The notes beneath the pieces were generated by a model. That model saw only the letters and a list, made by a program, of their open reading frames with translations, had not been told where the DNA came from and ran no database searches. Below, piece by piece: positions 16,008 to 23,855 of a stretch of DNA of 29,116 bases. Position 1 is the first letter of the stretch. Each line of letters opens with the position of its first letter. This DNA comes from Dethiobacter sp. (GTDB lineage Bacteria; Bacillota; Dethiobacteria; DTU022), in NCBI GenBank assembly GCA_018333405.1, contig JAGXSR010000159.1, forward strand, positions 1 to 29,116, given 5' to 3'. Made by a program: the position numbers and the translations under genes.

Positions 16008-17112
16008 CATAAACCTTCCCTTCGTCCACAAAAAAAATGTTTACCTTCTCTTTTTGAAAATCATAATCTTCAATAGGAACTGCTGTTGTTATAAAAGACT
16101 GCCCTTCCCGCTGTAAAAGGAAATTAATTAACTGCTCACGTCTTTTTGGATCAAGCTCAGAAAAAACATCATCAAATAACACAATCGGTCTTTCCCTGCT
16201 GGATAAATAGAATAGCTCTACTTCCGCCATCCTGAGAGCCAGCGCGGCGGTGCGCTGTTGCCCTTGGGAAGAATACCTTTTTGCATCATAATCGTTAATC
16301 ATTATTGTAAAATCGTCTAAGTGCGGTCCAAACACAGTGCACCCCCTTCTGATTTCTTCAGTACTCCCCTTTTTTAGGTGATCAGAAAAAGCTTGCTCAA
16401 TTCCATCGGAATCCTTGTCAAACTCTATATTGCTAACATAATTAAGGGTAAGTTTTTCATTATGGTTTGTCATCTGTATAAAAAAGTCTTGCGCTTGTTT
16501 CTCAAGAGCCCGCAGCAGCGCAATTCGCTGTTTAATTATTTTGCTGCCTAATAAGACCAGAGCCCTATCCCATGGCTCAAATATACTTCTGTCTATAGAA
16601 TTAAAACGATTTTCTTTAAGTAATCTGTTTCTATGCTGCAGAACACGATGGTAATCTTTAAGTAAATGATAATAAGCAGGCTTCAGCCGAGACCCTTCTA
16701 AATTAATATATCGCCTGCGTATAGCCGGCCCTTCCTTTATGATTAGAATATCGTCAGGACTGAAAGCAACAATTGGAACTTGATAGATAAAATCTCCTCG
16801 TTTCATCAACGAACCATTCACTTTAATTTTAGTATTTTTTGTGCTAGCTTGGTAACCTATTTGGACAGTGTCAATATTATTTTTCTTTTTTAAAGTTCCT
16901 TTTAAAAAAAAACCGCTCCCGTTCCAATATACAAGTTCATAATCGTGAATTGTTCTAAATGAATGCGATACGGCAAGATAATAAATTGCTTCTAAAAGAT
17001 TAGTTTTGCCCTGACCATTTGCTCCTTCAAAAATATTTATCCTGTTGTTGAAAAAAACGTCTTGGTTTATGTAATTACGAAAGTTTGTTAAATGTAATTG
17101 CGTTAAAAACAA
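15982..17112 (-). CDS. recF: DNA replication and repair protein RecF
   Basis: RecF is an SMC-like ATPase that binds gapped DNA and helps load RecA at stalled forks. The 376-residue protein has Walker A GANGQGKT (30-37), preceded by LTNFRNY, the ABC signature region YSSQGQQRTAALALRMAEVE, and Walker B PIVLFDDVFSELD. The start is TTG at 17112 with GGGGGCGG upstream, giving MFLTQLHLTNFRNY, which fits the family start. It follows dnaN by 17 bases and overlaps the dciA-like gene at its 3' end. The usual S4-like yaaA gene found between dnaN and recF in Bacilli is absent here. Confidence 0.95.
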   Translation of the reverse strand: MFLTQLHLTNFRNYINQDVFFNNRINIFEGANGQGKTNLLEAIYYLAVSHSFRTIHDYELVYWNGSGFFLKGTLKKKNNIDTVQIGYQASTKNTKIKVNGSLMKRGDFIYQVPIVAFSPDDILIIKEGPAIRRRYINLEGSRLKPAYYHLLKDYHRVLQHRNRLLKENRFNSIDRSIFEPWDRALVLLGSKIIKQRIALLRALEKQAQDFFIQMTNHNEKLTLNYVSNIEFDKDSDGIEQAFSDHLKKGSTEEIRRGCTVFGPHLDDFTIMINDYDAKRYSSQGQQRTAALALRMAEVELFYLSSRERPIVLFDDVFSELDPKRREQLINFLLQREGQSFITTAVPIEDYDFQKEKVNIFFVDEGKVYDERARFGH

Positions 17113-17129
17113 AAAAACCGCCCCCGTAA

Positions 17130-18236
17130 TTACTCCATTTTTACTGGTAATACCAAGTAAAGATAAGTCGGATCTCCCGGCGCCCTAAACACTAACGGCC
17201 CGTTTTTTCCATGAAAATCAATCATAATTTCTTTTTGCTCCATCACTTTTAAAATATCCAAAACAAATTTTGAGTTTACGAGAACTTCAACATTATCACC
17301 TTCGTATCTGCCCAAAACCAACTCTTCCATTTTGCCTATCTGAGAAGAGACTTTAACAACCAAGCTGCTTTCATCAATAATAAAATGGATGATTTGATTA
17401 ATGCCTTCGGCCAGCAATGATGCCCGGGACACAGTATCTTCAAAAGTCTTTTTGTCGGTAAACATCCTGGTGATATGCTTTCTAGGGATAACCCCGCTAA
17501 TATCGGGATACTTCTCTTCGAGAATGCGAGCGGCAAAATAAATATCGTCAAATTTAAAAATCACCTGTTTTGTTCCCGGTGAAATTAAAAGCAGACCCTC
17601 ATCCCCAATAATTTTTAGCAGTTCGCGAAGGGACTTAGCTGGTACAAGGGAACGTTTTTCAGTAAACTTCTTTAATTCATCTTCAATCTCCATATTTTTC
17701 ATTGTTAGGCGATAAGTATCCGAGGCGATTATATTCAGATGATTATCATTAAAATGAAAAAGCACTCCGTTAAAAGCTGGTCTGCTTTCATCGGTTGATG
17801 CGGAAAAGACGGTAGTTTTTAAAACTTTTTTAAATAATGGCTGATCAAATGTGAGAAAATGTTCAGTGGTTGTTTCTGTTTGGATTATAGGGTAATGTGC
17901 GGGGTCAGCGCCGAATAAAACATAATTTGTTTGGCCGCTGTTAACCTCAATACGATAATCATCTCTCCTGAAATGCAGGTCGACATCCGTTTCGGGAAGA
18001 TAACGCACTATATGCACGATTTTAGGAGGGAAAAGTATGCTAAAATTATCTCCGCCAAAATGAGGAAGCTTGACTTGAATATCAATCTCCATATTTGTCG
18101 CAGTAAAAATCAGGGCTTGTTCAGTACATTCAAATAAAATATTGTCTATGGCTGGGATAGCGGTTCGTATCGGCAGAGCTTTTTCTACTATATCTAAACA
18201 ACGAGTCAAAACCTGCTTATTTAGTTTAATATGCAC
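17130..18236 (-). CDS. dnaN: DNA polymerase III beta subunit (sliding clamp)
   Basis: The 368-residue clamp encircles DNA and tethers the replicative polymerase. It has three repeats of the clamp fold; visible family patterns are the N-terminal KLNKQVLTRCLDIVEKALP, AIPAIDNILFECTE, the central VFSASTDESRPAFNGVLF and DTYRLTMK, and the C-terminal FHGKNGPLVFRAPGDPTYLYLVLPVK. The start is GTG with AGGAGG eight bases upstream. It lies 230 bases after dnaA; that gap holds part of the origin. A clear dnaN promoter was not found, though transcription from the dnaA side is likely. Confidence 0.96.
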   Translation of the reverse strand: MHIKLNKQVLTRCLDIVEKALPIRTAIPAIDNILFECTEQALIFTATNMEIDIQVKLPHFGGDNFSILFPPKIVHIVRYLPETDVDLHFRRDDYRIEVNSGQTNYVLFGADPAHYPIIQTETTTEHFLTFDQPLFKKVLKTTVFSASTDESRPAFNGVLFHFNDNHLNIIASDTYRLTMKNMEIEDELKKFTEKRSLVPAKSLRELLKIIGDEGLLLISPGTKQVIFKFDDIYFAARILEEKYPDISGVIPRKHITRMFTDKKTFEDTVSRASLLAEGINQIIHFIIDESSLVVKVSSQIGKMEELVLGRYEGDNVEVLVNSKFVLDILKVMEQKEIMIDFHGKNGPLVFRAPGDPTYLYLVLPVKME

Positions 18237-18466
18237 AGCACAGACCTCCTCTACTTTAACAACAAAATAATATTATTAAATATTTATATATATAGCAGTA
18301 ATAATAAGCGCTGTGTATACTGTGAAAACTTCCCTTTGATCCATTTACTAAAAAGAAATCGGGCCGCATAGCCTATGTATAATTTGTGGACTAGCTGTTA
18401 ATTAATATTATTCTTTTAAAAAAGAAAAACCCAACAGAAACTATCAAAAACTTATACACACATTTT
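18237..18466. other. oriC: dnaA-dnaN part of oriC: DnaA-box-like sites and AT-rich element
   Basis: This gap holds TTATACACA (18452-18460, matching TTATNCACA), the near-match TGTGTATAC (18312-18320, minus-strand orientation), and the weak TGTGGACTA (18385-18393). A stretch at 18261-18294 is A/T apart from one base. Between the stretch and the box at 18312 the plus strand reads TAG CAG TAA TAA TAA then GCGC. In B. subtilis the origin unwinds in this same gap, using triplets of this type next to a GC patch and DnaA boxes. By analogy this is the probable unwinding site. The sites were found by eye. Confidence 0.7.
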
Positions 18467-19858
18467 TCAACCACTATTGACAATCTCATTACGAATCAAT
18501 TCTATTTTATGTCTAAATTCAGGATTGTCTGCAAGAATATTTTCAATTTTTCGACATGCATGCAGCACAGTTGTATGATCCCGCCCTCCGAATTTTTCAC
18601 CAATTTTAGGCAGAGAAAGATCCGTTATATTGCGACAGAGATACATGGCTACCTGGCGGCATAAAGCAATATCTTGAGTTCTTTTTTTAGCGCTTAAATC
18701 CAGCGGGTTGACATCAAAATGGCTTGCAGTTATTTGGGTTATGTTTTTAACCGATATTTCCCTTTTTTTGGTATAAAGAATGGTTTTCAGGGCTTCATAA
18801 GTCAAACCTAAGGTAACCGGGCCTTTTGCCATAGAGGCATAAGCGACAATTCGAATCAGAGCGCCTTCTAATTCACGTATATTTGTTTCTATTTTTGATG
18901 CTATATGTTGTATCACATCGTTTGGAATATCCAGTCCGTCAGACTGTGCTTTTTTCCTGAGAATAGCAATACGTGTTTCCAGATCAGGAGGTTGAATATC
19001 AGTAATCAGGCCCCATTCAAACCGAGATCGCAACCGGTCTTCCAATGTAGGTATCTCTTTGGGAGGTCTATCGCTTGAAATAATAATTTGGCGGCTATTC
19101 TCATGAAGAGTATTAAATGTATGAAAAAATTCTTCCTGGGTTTGTTCTTTTTTAGCCAAAAACTGAATATCGTCTATTAATAAAACATCAATATTCCGGT
19201 ATTTATTGCGAAATTCAACGGTTTTATTGTCTCGGATTGCATTAATAAATTCATTAGTAAATTTTTCTGAAGAGAAATACATAACCCGGGATAATCCGTG
19301 ATTAAAAAATATATATTGCCCAATCGCATGTAGCAGGTGGGTCTTTCCCAGACCAACCCCTCCATAAATAAAAAGCGGATTATAGGCCCTGGCGGGTGTT
19401 TCAGCTACAGCTAAAGAAGCGGCATGTGATAAACGGTTACAATTTCCTACAACAAAGGTATCAAAAGTATATCGTGGGTTAAAGGACGAATAAGTAGTAT
19501 CAGGTATGAAACGACTAGCTACGCTCGGCTCCGGATCAGGCAAACCTATCCCCATGGAAGAGCTGTCGTTTGAGTTAATACTATCTTCAACATTTTCCAT
19601 AACTGAATTTACAGATATAACAAAATTTACAGTATAAATATCAGAAGTAATATTTTTTAAAACAGAAACAATAAGATCTTTATAACGGTTTTCAAACCAA
19701 TTTTTAGTAAAATCATTAGGCACCTCTACAATAAGCCGTTTATCTTTTATTGATAACACTCTAGCTGAACGCAACCATGTTTCTGAGCTAGGTTTACTTA
19801 AATCTTTACTCATTTCAGAAAGAACCAGACGCCATAATTCCTCCGGATTATTATCCAT
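18467..19858 (-). CDS. dnaA: Chromosomal replication initiator protein DnaA
   Basis: DnaA binds DnaA boxes at the origin and opens the duplex for helicase loading. The 463-residue protein has an N-terminal domain I (about 1-85), a short serine/asparagine-rich linker domain II (about 86-125), an AAA+ domain with Walker A GGVGLGKT (166-173) and Walker B VLLIDD (225-230), and a C-terminal DNA-binding domain with the signature GGRDHTTVLHACRKI (424-438). The ATG has GGGAGG nine bases upstream. It reads leftward with dnaN behind it. A candidate promoter upstream overlaps a DnaA box, which would allow self-repression. Confidence 0.97.
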   Translation of the reverse strand: MDNNPEELWRLVLSEMSKDLSKPSSETWLRSARVLSIKDKRLIVEVPNDFTKNWFENRYKDLIVSVLKNITSDIYTVNFVISVNSVMENVEDSINSNDSSSMGIGLPDPEPSVASRFIPDTTYSSFNPRYTFDTFVVGNCNRLSHAASLAVAETPARAYNPLFIYGGVGLGKTHLLHAIGQYIFFNHGLSRVMYFSSEKFTNEFINAIRDNKTVEFRNKYRNIDVLLIDDIQFLAKKEQTQEEFFHTFNTLHENSRQIIISSDRPPKEIPTLEDRLRSRFEWGLITDIQPPDLETRIAILRKKAQSDGLDIPNDVIQHIASKIETNIRELEGALIRIVAYASMAKGPVTLGLTYEALKTILYTKKREISVKNITQITASHFDVNPLDLSAKKRTQDIALCRQVAMYLCRNITDLSLPKIGEKFGGRDHTTVLHACRKIENILADNPEFRHKIELIRNEIVNSG

Positions 19859-20197
19859 TTACAGATCCTCCCGGTAGATATTAACCAAAGAATGTAAGTT
19901 GTATATATCAGTTTGCACATTATACACAGATTGTCAAAAGTTACGCACATTATTTGTGGATAAGTGTGGCATTCGTATGTATTTACAAGTAACTCCGGCA
20001 GATAATATATTAACAGAAACAGAGATCATCTGCAACGAGCAAGAGATGACCCAAAATGTTACCTTAATATTTTTTTTCAAGCGAATGAAGAGCAGATTGA
20101 AAATAGTGAGTGCGTTGCCCGGCAAAACCACCGGTATTATGCGGGCGCCGATAGCAACAGACAAGCGTCGCCCTGTATTCCATGTCGGGACCATGGC
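19859..20197. other. oriC: dnaA-rpmH part of oriC: cluster of DnaA boxes
   Basis: Three DnaA-box-like sites lie within 44 bases: TTATACACA (19920-19928), TTACGCACA (19941-19949, one mismatch) and a perfect TGTGGATAA (19955-19963, minus-strand TTATCCACA). The rest of the gap has an AT-rich patch at 20005-20013 and a GC-rich patch at about 20110-20175 that can form a loose stem (GTTGCCCG with CGGGC and GCAAC), but no gene. It separates the two divergent gene sets, as the upstream half of the bipartite Bacillota origin does. Confidence 0.82.
19919..19924 (-). promoter_or_regulatory. Candidate dnaA promoter -10 overlapping a DnaA box
   Basis: TATAAT on the minus strand at 19924-19919 lies about 60 bases ahead of the dnaA start and overlaps the box TTATACACA at 19920-19928. 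The -35 area is poor (TGCGTA at a 17-base spacing). If real, DnaA bound here would block its own transcription. Confidence 0.45.
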
Positions 20198-20227
20198 TTG
20201 ACACAGTGATTTTTCTTACGGTATAAT
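20198..20227 (+). promoter_or_regulatory. rpmH operon promoter
   Basis: TTGACA (20198-20203) and TATAAT (20222-20227), both perfect, are separated by 18 bases. They lie about 43 bases ahead of the rpmH ATG and would drive rpmH-rnpA-yidD-yidC-jag rightward. Confidence 0.88.
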
Positions 20228-20269
20228 TTTTTTATATATCAGAATAAAACTGGTTTAGAAGGGAAGAAC

Positions 20270-20404
20270 ATGAAAAGAACTTACCAGCCTAAAAAAAGTA
20301 TAAGAAAAAAAACTCACGGATTTATGAAACGAATGAGCACAAAGGCCGGAAGGTTGGTCCTAAAAAAGAGACGTATAAAGTTGCGCAAGCGACTTACTGC
20401 TTGA
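20270..20404 (+). CDS. rpmH: Ribosomal protein bL34
   Basis: This 44-residue, very basic protein reads MKRTYQPKKSIRKKTHGFMK at its start and ends KLRKRLTA, the highly conserved bL34 pattern with HGF and RMSTKAGR in the middle. It belongs to the large ribosomal subunit. The ATG has GAAGGGAAG close upstream, and the strong promoter 43 bases upstream gives it a short leader. Its stop lies 17 bases before rnpA. Position beside the origin, divergent from dnaA, is the common arrangement. Confidence 0.97.
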   Translation: MKRTYQPKKSIRKKTHGFMKRMSTKAGRLVLKKRRIKLRKRLTA

Positions 20405-20421
20405 TGCCGCGGTTTTAGATA

Positions 20422-20772
20422 ATGGCTTGCGGGAGAATTAAAAAAAGCTGGGAATTCAAGCATACTTATCGTTATGGGAAAACACTGGTTAGCCGAAGTG
20501 TGGTTATTTATTTTTGTACTAATAAAATATGTATAAACAGAATTGGATTTTCTATCAGCAAAAAAGTGGGAAAAAGTGTCAAGAGACACAGAATAAAAAG
20601 GGTTTACAGAGAAGCCTTTTGCCATATTCAGGGTATGATTAAGCAAGGGTTTGATTTTGTTTTGATTGCCCGCGCACCTGCTGTAGAGATGGATTATCAT
20701 CGGGCCAAGGAGGAGCTGCTTTACCTGTGCAGGAAAGGAAGGCTATTAAAACAGAGAGAGTTAAACGACTGA
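20422..20772 (+). CDS. rnpA: Ribonuclease P protein component
   Basis: The 116-residue basic protein helps the RNase P RNA bind precursor tRNAs for 5' maturation. Typical patterns are KKSWEFKHTYRYGKT at the N-terminus, NRIGFSISKKVGKSVKRHRIKRVYREA with the RNR-type signature in the middle, and FDFVLIARAPA near the end. The ATG at 20422 has no clear ribosome binding site and yields the somewhat unusual opening MACGRI; translation may be coupled to rpmH, which ends 17 bases upstream. Its 3' end overlaps the start of yidD by 46 bases. Confidence 0.93.
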   Translation: MACGRIKKSWEFKHTYRYGKTLVSRSVVIYFCTNKICINRIGFSISKKVGKSVKRHRIKRVYREAFCHIQGMIKQGFDFVLIARAPAVEMDYHRAKEELLYLCRKGRLLKQRELND

Positions 20773-20981
20773 CTGTTTTATTATGTTTATATTCAATAAG
20801 AGCCTATCAAATGTGTTTATCTCCATTAATACCTAGAAGATGTCGTTTTTACCCTACTTGCTCACAGTATTTTTACGAGGCAATTGAAAAAAACGGTATA
20901 TATAAGGGAGGCGTGATGGGGGTTAAAAGAATCTTATGCTGTCATCCGTTTCATCCCGGAGGTTATGATCCAGTCAAGTAA
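20727..20981 (+). CDS. yidD: Membrane protein insertion efficiency factor YidD
   Basis: The protein has up to 84 residues and the family core YSIRAYQMCLSPLIPRRCRF followed by YPTCSQYFYEAI and CCHPFHPGGYDPV, with the conserved cysteines. YidD is thought to assist YidC in membrane insertion, at the inner face of the membrane through an amphipathic N-terminal helix. The GTG at 20727 lies inside rnpA and gives 46 bases of overlap; AGGAGG is 10-15 bases upstream. A slightly later start is possible because the first ten or so residues are not conserved in the family. yidC follows within about 20 bases. Confidence 0.92.
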   Translation: MQERKAIKTERVKRLTVLLCLYSIRAYQMCLSPLIPRRCRFYPTCSQYFYEAIEKNGIYKGGVMGVKRILCCHPFHPGGYDPVK

Positions 20982-21002
20982 ATAGAGGTGCAGGAGGAGA
21001 AA

Positions 21003-21785
21003 ATGGGCGAAATTATCAACACAATAGCAGCATTTTTGGGCAATATAATCAGCTATATTTATTTGGTAGTGCCTAATTTTGGACTGGCCATAATTATCCT
21101 TACACTGTTTATAAAATTAGTGACTTTCCCTTTAAATAACAAACAGATGGAATCAGCCCGCAAAATGCAGAAATTACAGCCGGAACTAAAAAAAATACAG
21201 CAAAAATATAAAGACGATAAAGAAAAACAAAATAAGGCAGTCTCCGAGTTTATGCAGGAAAACAAGATGAATCCTCTGGCCGGCTGCATGCCGCTTTTAG
21301 TGCAATTTCCTGTTTTAATCGCCATTTTCAGATTGCTTAGCGATGCCACAGGTTTTGGGGTAACTGAAATACCCGATTTTAGCGCTTATCTTATACCAGG
21401 CGTACAATTGTGGGGCAACTTGTTAATTGCCGACCCATATTATATCTTTCCAATTATGTCAGGAGTGACCACGTTCATATCTCAGAAGCAGACCATGACT
21501 GATCCTAACCAGAAAATGCTTCTATATATGATGCCGGTAATGATCACTTTTTTAAGTTTTAGTTTTCCGGCAGGACTGGTCTTGTATTGGACTACGAATA
21601 ACCTCTTTTCCATGGGGCAGCATTCACTAATGACATATTTGGGAAAAAGAAAAGCGGAGAAAACGGAAAAAAATATAGCATTAGAAAAAGATAATGTTAA
21701 CGAAGAAAAGAAAGAAGTTAAGCAGACAAAAACAGATGTGAAAAAAATGAAAAAAGGCCCAGGTAAAGGGGGCAGGCGGGAGTGA
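21003..21785 (+). CDS. yidC: Membrane protein insertase YidC/Oxa1
   Basis: This 260-residue protein inserts and folds membrane proteins, alone or with SecYEG. It begins with a hydrophobic segment (about 12-45) and has the family core FIKLVTFPLNNKQMESARKMQ, the cytoplasmic helical hairpin, NPLAGCMPLLVQFPVLIAIF, and further membrane segments ending FPAGLVLYWTTNNLFS. The C-terminal 45 residues are highly lysine- and glutamate-rich and probably contact the ribosome. There is no lipoprotein signal, as is common in Clostridia. An in-frame GTG exists at 20988, but ATG 21003 has AGGAGG five bases before it. Its stop overlaps jag by four bases. Confidence 0.95.
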   Translation: MGEIINTIAAFLGNIISYIYLVVPNFGLAIIILTLFIKLVTFPLNNKQMESARKMQKLQPELKKIQQKYKDDKEKQNKAVSEFMQENKMNPLAGCMPLLVQFPVLIAIFRLLSDATGFGVTEIPDFSAYLIPGVQLWGNLLIADPYYIFPIMSGVTTFISQKQTMTDPNQKMLLYMMPVMITFLSFSFPAGLVLYWTTNNLFSMGQHSLMTYLGKRKAEKTEKNIALEKDNVNEEKKEVKQTKTDVKKMKKGPGKGGRRE

Positions 21786-22405
21786 TAACAGCCATAGAAG
21801 AAACAGGAAAGACTGTGGAGGAAGCGATACTAAAAGCGCTCTTCTCTCTCGGAATTAAACGTGAAAATGCGGTTATAGAAGTTTTGAATGTGCCGGCGCA
21901 AGGGATATTTAGCTTCGTGGGCAATAAAAAGGCTAAAGTATCTGTTCGGCCTCTATGTGAACCTGCAGAATATATGGCTAAATATTTTAAAAAAGTACTA
22001 GAGTTGGTGAACATTTGTGGAAACGTATCTGTTTTAGAAGAAGATGACAAGCTGAACATCAGTATTGAGGGGAAAAAGAGTGCAATTTTGATCGGCCGAC
22101 GTGGTAAAACATTAAATGAAATACAATACTTAGCCAATGCAACTTTAAGGAGACAGTATAAGGGAATAAATAAATTGGTTATTGTGGATGTGGAAGGTTA
22201 TCGTATCCGTCGGGAAAGAACACTGAGACAGTTGGCTTTAAGCATCGCCCGTAAAGCCAGTCAGACAGGACGCGAACAAGAACTGGAACCGATGACACCG
22301 CAGGAGCGAAGGGTTATTCATCTGGCGCTTCAGGACCAGGAGGGGATTGTCACCTACAGCAAGGGCGAAGAGCCATATCGAAAAGTGGTTATCAGCCCTC
22401 AGTAG
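21782..22405 (+). CDS. jag: Jag (KhpB) RNA-binding protein
   Basis: The 207-residue protein has the Jag_N domain (about 1-50, with NVPAQGIFSFVGNKKAKV), a KH domain (about 75-150, GxxG-type loop IGRRGKT at 104-110) and a C-terminal R3H domain with R176 and H180 in RRVIH. KhpB/Jag proteins bind RNA and in pneumococcus are linked to cell elongation control. The start is GTG overlapping the yidC stop (GTGA), which suggests translational coupling. An intrinsic terminator follows ten bases after the stop, closing the rpmH-jag transcript. Confidence 0.94.
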   Translation: MITAIEETGKTVEEAILKALFSLGIKRENAVIEVLNVPAQGIFSFVGNKKAKVSVRPLCEPAEYMAKYFKKVLELVNICGNVSVLEEDDKLNISIEGKKSAILIGRRGKTLNEIQYLANATLRRQYKGINKLVIVDVEGYRIRRERTLRQLALSIARKASQTGREQELEPMTPQERRVIHLALQDQEGIVTYSKGEEPYRKVVISPQ

Positions 22406-22414
22406 GACTCGCTT

Positions 22415-22442
22415 AAAACCGCTTCTCAACAGGGCGGTTTTT
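22415..22442 (+). terminator. Intrinsic terminator between jag and mnmE
   Basis: AAAACCGC (22415-22422) pairs with GCGGTTTT (22434-22441) around an 11-base loop, ending in TTTTT. It follows the jag stop closely. mnmE's ribosome binding site starts only seven bases later, so mnmE depends on read-through or on a promoter inside jag. Confidence 0.75.
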
Positions 22443-22459
22443 AAATCAGGAGGACCATA

Positions 22460-23839
22460 ATGTCGGAAAGTGATACAATTGCCGCAATCAGCACTCCTTC
22501 CGGCGAAGGCGGAATCGGAATTGTCAGAGTCAGCGGACCTGAGTCTTTTCAACTGGCAAAGCGAATATTTGTGCCACACAAGGGAATTAAGGACAACTAT
22601 CCCCTTTCACACCACCTCTACCACGGTCATATAAGAAATGAGCAGAGCGAAATTGTAGACGAGGCGCTTGTTTCGTTTATGCGCGCACCACACACCTACA
22701 CCTGTGAAGATACCGTAGAAGTGAATTGTCACAGTGGGATATTTACACTAAGATTAATTCTCGCTCTTATTTTAAAACTAGGGGCCCGTTTGGCTGAACC
22801 CGGAGAATTTACAAAGCGTGCTTTCCTGAACGGAAGGATTGATTTAAGCCAGGCGGAAAGTGTGCTCAAGATAATTCGAGCGCGCTCGGAAGAGGGAGTA
22901 AAGATAGCGGCCCGAAATGTAATGGGCTGTCTGAAGGTGGAAGTGGATAACATAAGAAGCGAGATGCTGGATGTGATGGCACAAATAGAGGCACTATTAG
23001 AATACCCGGAGGATATAGATCAAGAAGGCTCAATTAATTTAAATATCATGACAAAAATTAATCGTGTAATACAGATGCTGTATCAATTGCTACAAGGAGC
23101 GGAGAGAGCGAGCGCTTACCAGGATGGAATTGATACGGCAATAATCGGCAAGCCTAACGCCGGCAAATCATCTTTATTAAATGCTTTACTGAGACAACAG
23201 AGGGCCATCGTTCATGAAATTCCCGGCACTACACGCGATCTATTGGAAGGATACTTATACATAGAAGGATATCCGATCAGGATAATGGATACAGCCGGCA
23301 TTAGAAACACTGTGGATCCGGTGGAACAGGAAGGAATCAACCGATCAAAGGGTGCCGCGGAAAGGGCCAAGTTAATACTGGTAGTAATAGATGGCTCAAC
23401 CTCATGGAGTGATGAGGACGAAGCATTGCTACAAATGATCCGGGACGATCAGGCATCAATTATAGTGCTGAATAAAGCAGATTTACCTCAACTCGTATCT
23501 GACGAATTTCTCGCGAATCGCTTCGGAGACAAAAAAATTATCAGAACCGCCTTAGTGAATAACCAAGGTATAAATCAGTTGGAAGAAGAAATAATCCGAC
23601 TGTTGGATCAACATCTTGGCCATGGCGGAGAAAATTATGCGATGATCGGTTTACGTCACGAGGAGATAGTCCGGGAAACATTAAAAAGCATGGAAAGATC
23701 TGCTGTTGCTTCTCAACCGCTGGAGTTGGTCAGCCTGGGTTTGCACGAAGCGTGGAGAAAACTGGGAGAGATCACCGGAGAGATTGCCACCGATGAGCTG
23801 TTGGACCGGATATTCAGCCAATTCTGTCTCGGAAAGTAG
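22460..23839 (+). CDS. mnmE: tRNA modification GTPase MnmE (TrmE)
   Basis: MnmE, with MnmG, modifies the wobble uridine (cmnm5U/nm5U) of several tRNAs. The 459-residue protein has the N-terminal folate-binding domain (SGEGGIGIVRVSG at 14-26), the helical domain with GEFTKRAFLNGRIDLSQAE (115-133), and the inserted G domain: G1 GKPNAGKS (230-237), GTTRD (256-260), DTAG (277-280) and NKAD (338-341). It ends with the catalytic CLGK (cysteine 456). The ATG has AGGAGG seven bases upstream. mnmG, which often follows in this gene order, is not next; rsmG comes directly after. Confidence 0.96.
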   Translation: MSESDTIAAISTPSGEGGIGIVRVSGPESFQLAKRIFVPHKGIKDNYPLSHHLYHGHIRNEQSEIVDEALVSFMRAPHTYTCEDTVEVNCHSGIFTLRLILALILKLGARLAEPGEFTKRAFLNGRIDLSQAESVLKIIRARSEEGVKIAARNVMGCLKVEVDNIRSEMLDVMAQIEALLEYPEDIDQEGSINLNIMTKINRVIQMLYQLLQGAERASAYQDGIDTAIIGKPNAGKSSLLNALLRQQRAIVHEIPGTTRDLLEGYLYIEGYPIRIMDTAGIRNTVDPVEQEGINRSKGAAERAKLILVVIDGSTSWSDEDEALLQMIRDDQASIIVLNKADLPQLVSDEFLANRFGDKKIIRTALVNNQGINQLEEEIIRLLDQHLGHGGENYAMIGLRHEEIVRETLKSMERSAVASQPLELVSLGLHEAWRKLGEITGEIATDELLDRIFSQFCLGK

Positions 23840-23855
23840 AGATATAATTTCCAAA

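Noticed and set aside
19899..20201. Open frame of 100 codons between dnaA and rpmH
   Set aside because: The protein has no family pattern, no ribosome binding site, and covers the DnaA boxes and the rpmH promoter. It is better explained as origin sequence.
23706..23855. Upstream extension of the rsmG frame
   Set aside because: The 50 added residues overlap the mnmE end in another frame and do not resemble RsmG; ATG 23856 gives the normal family start.
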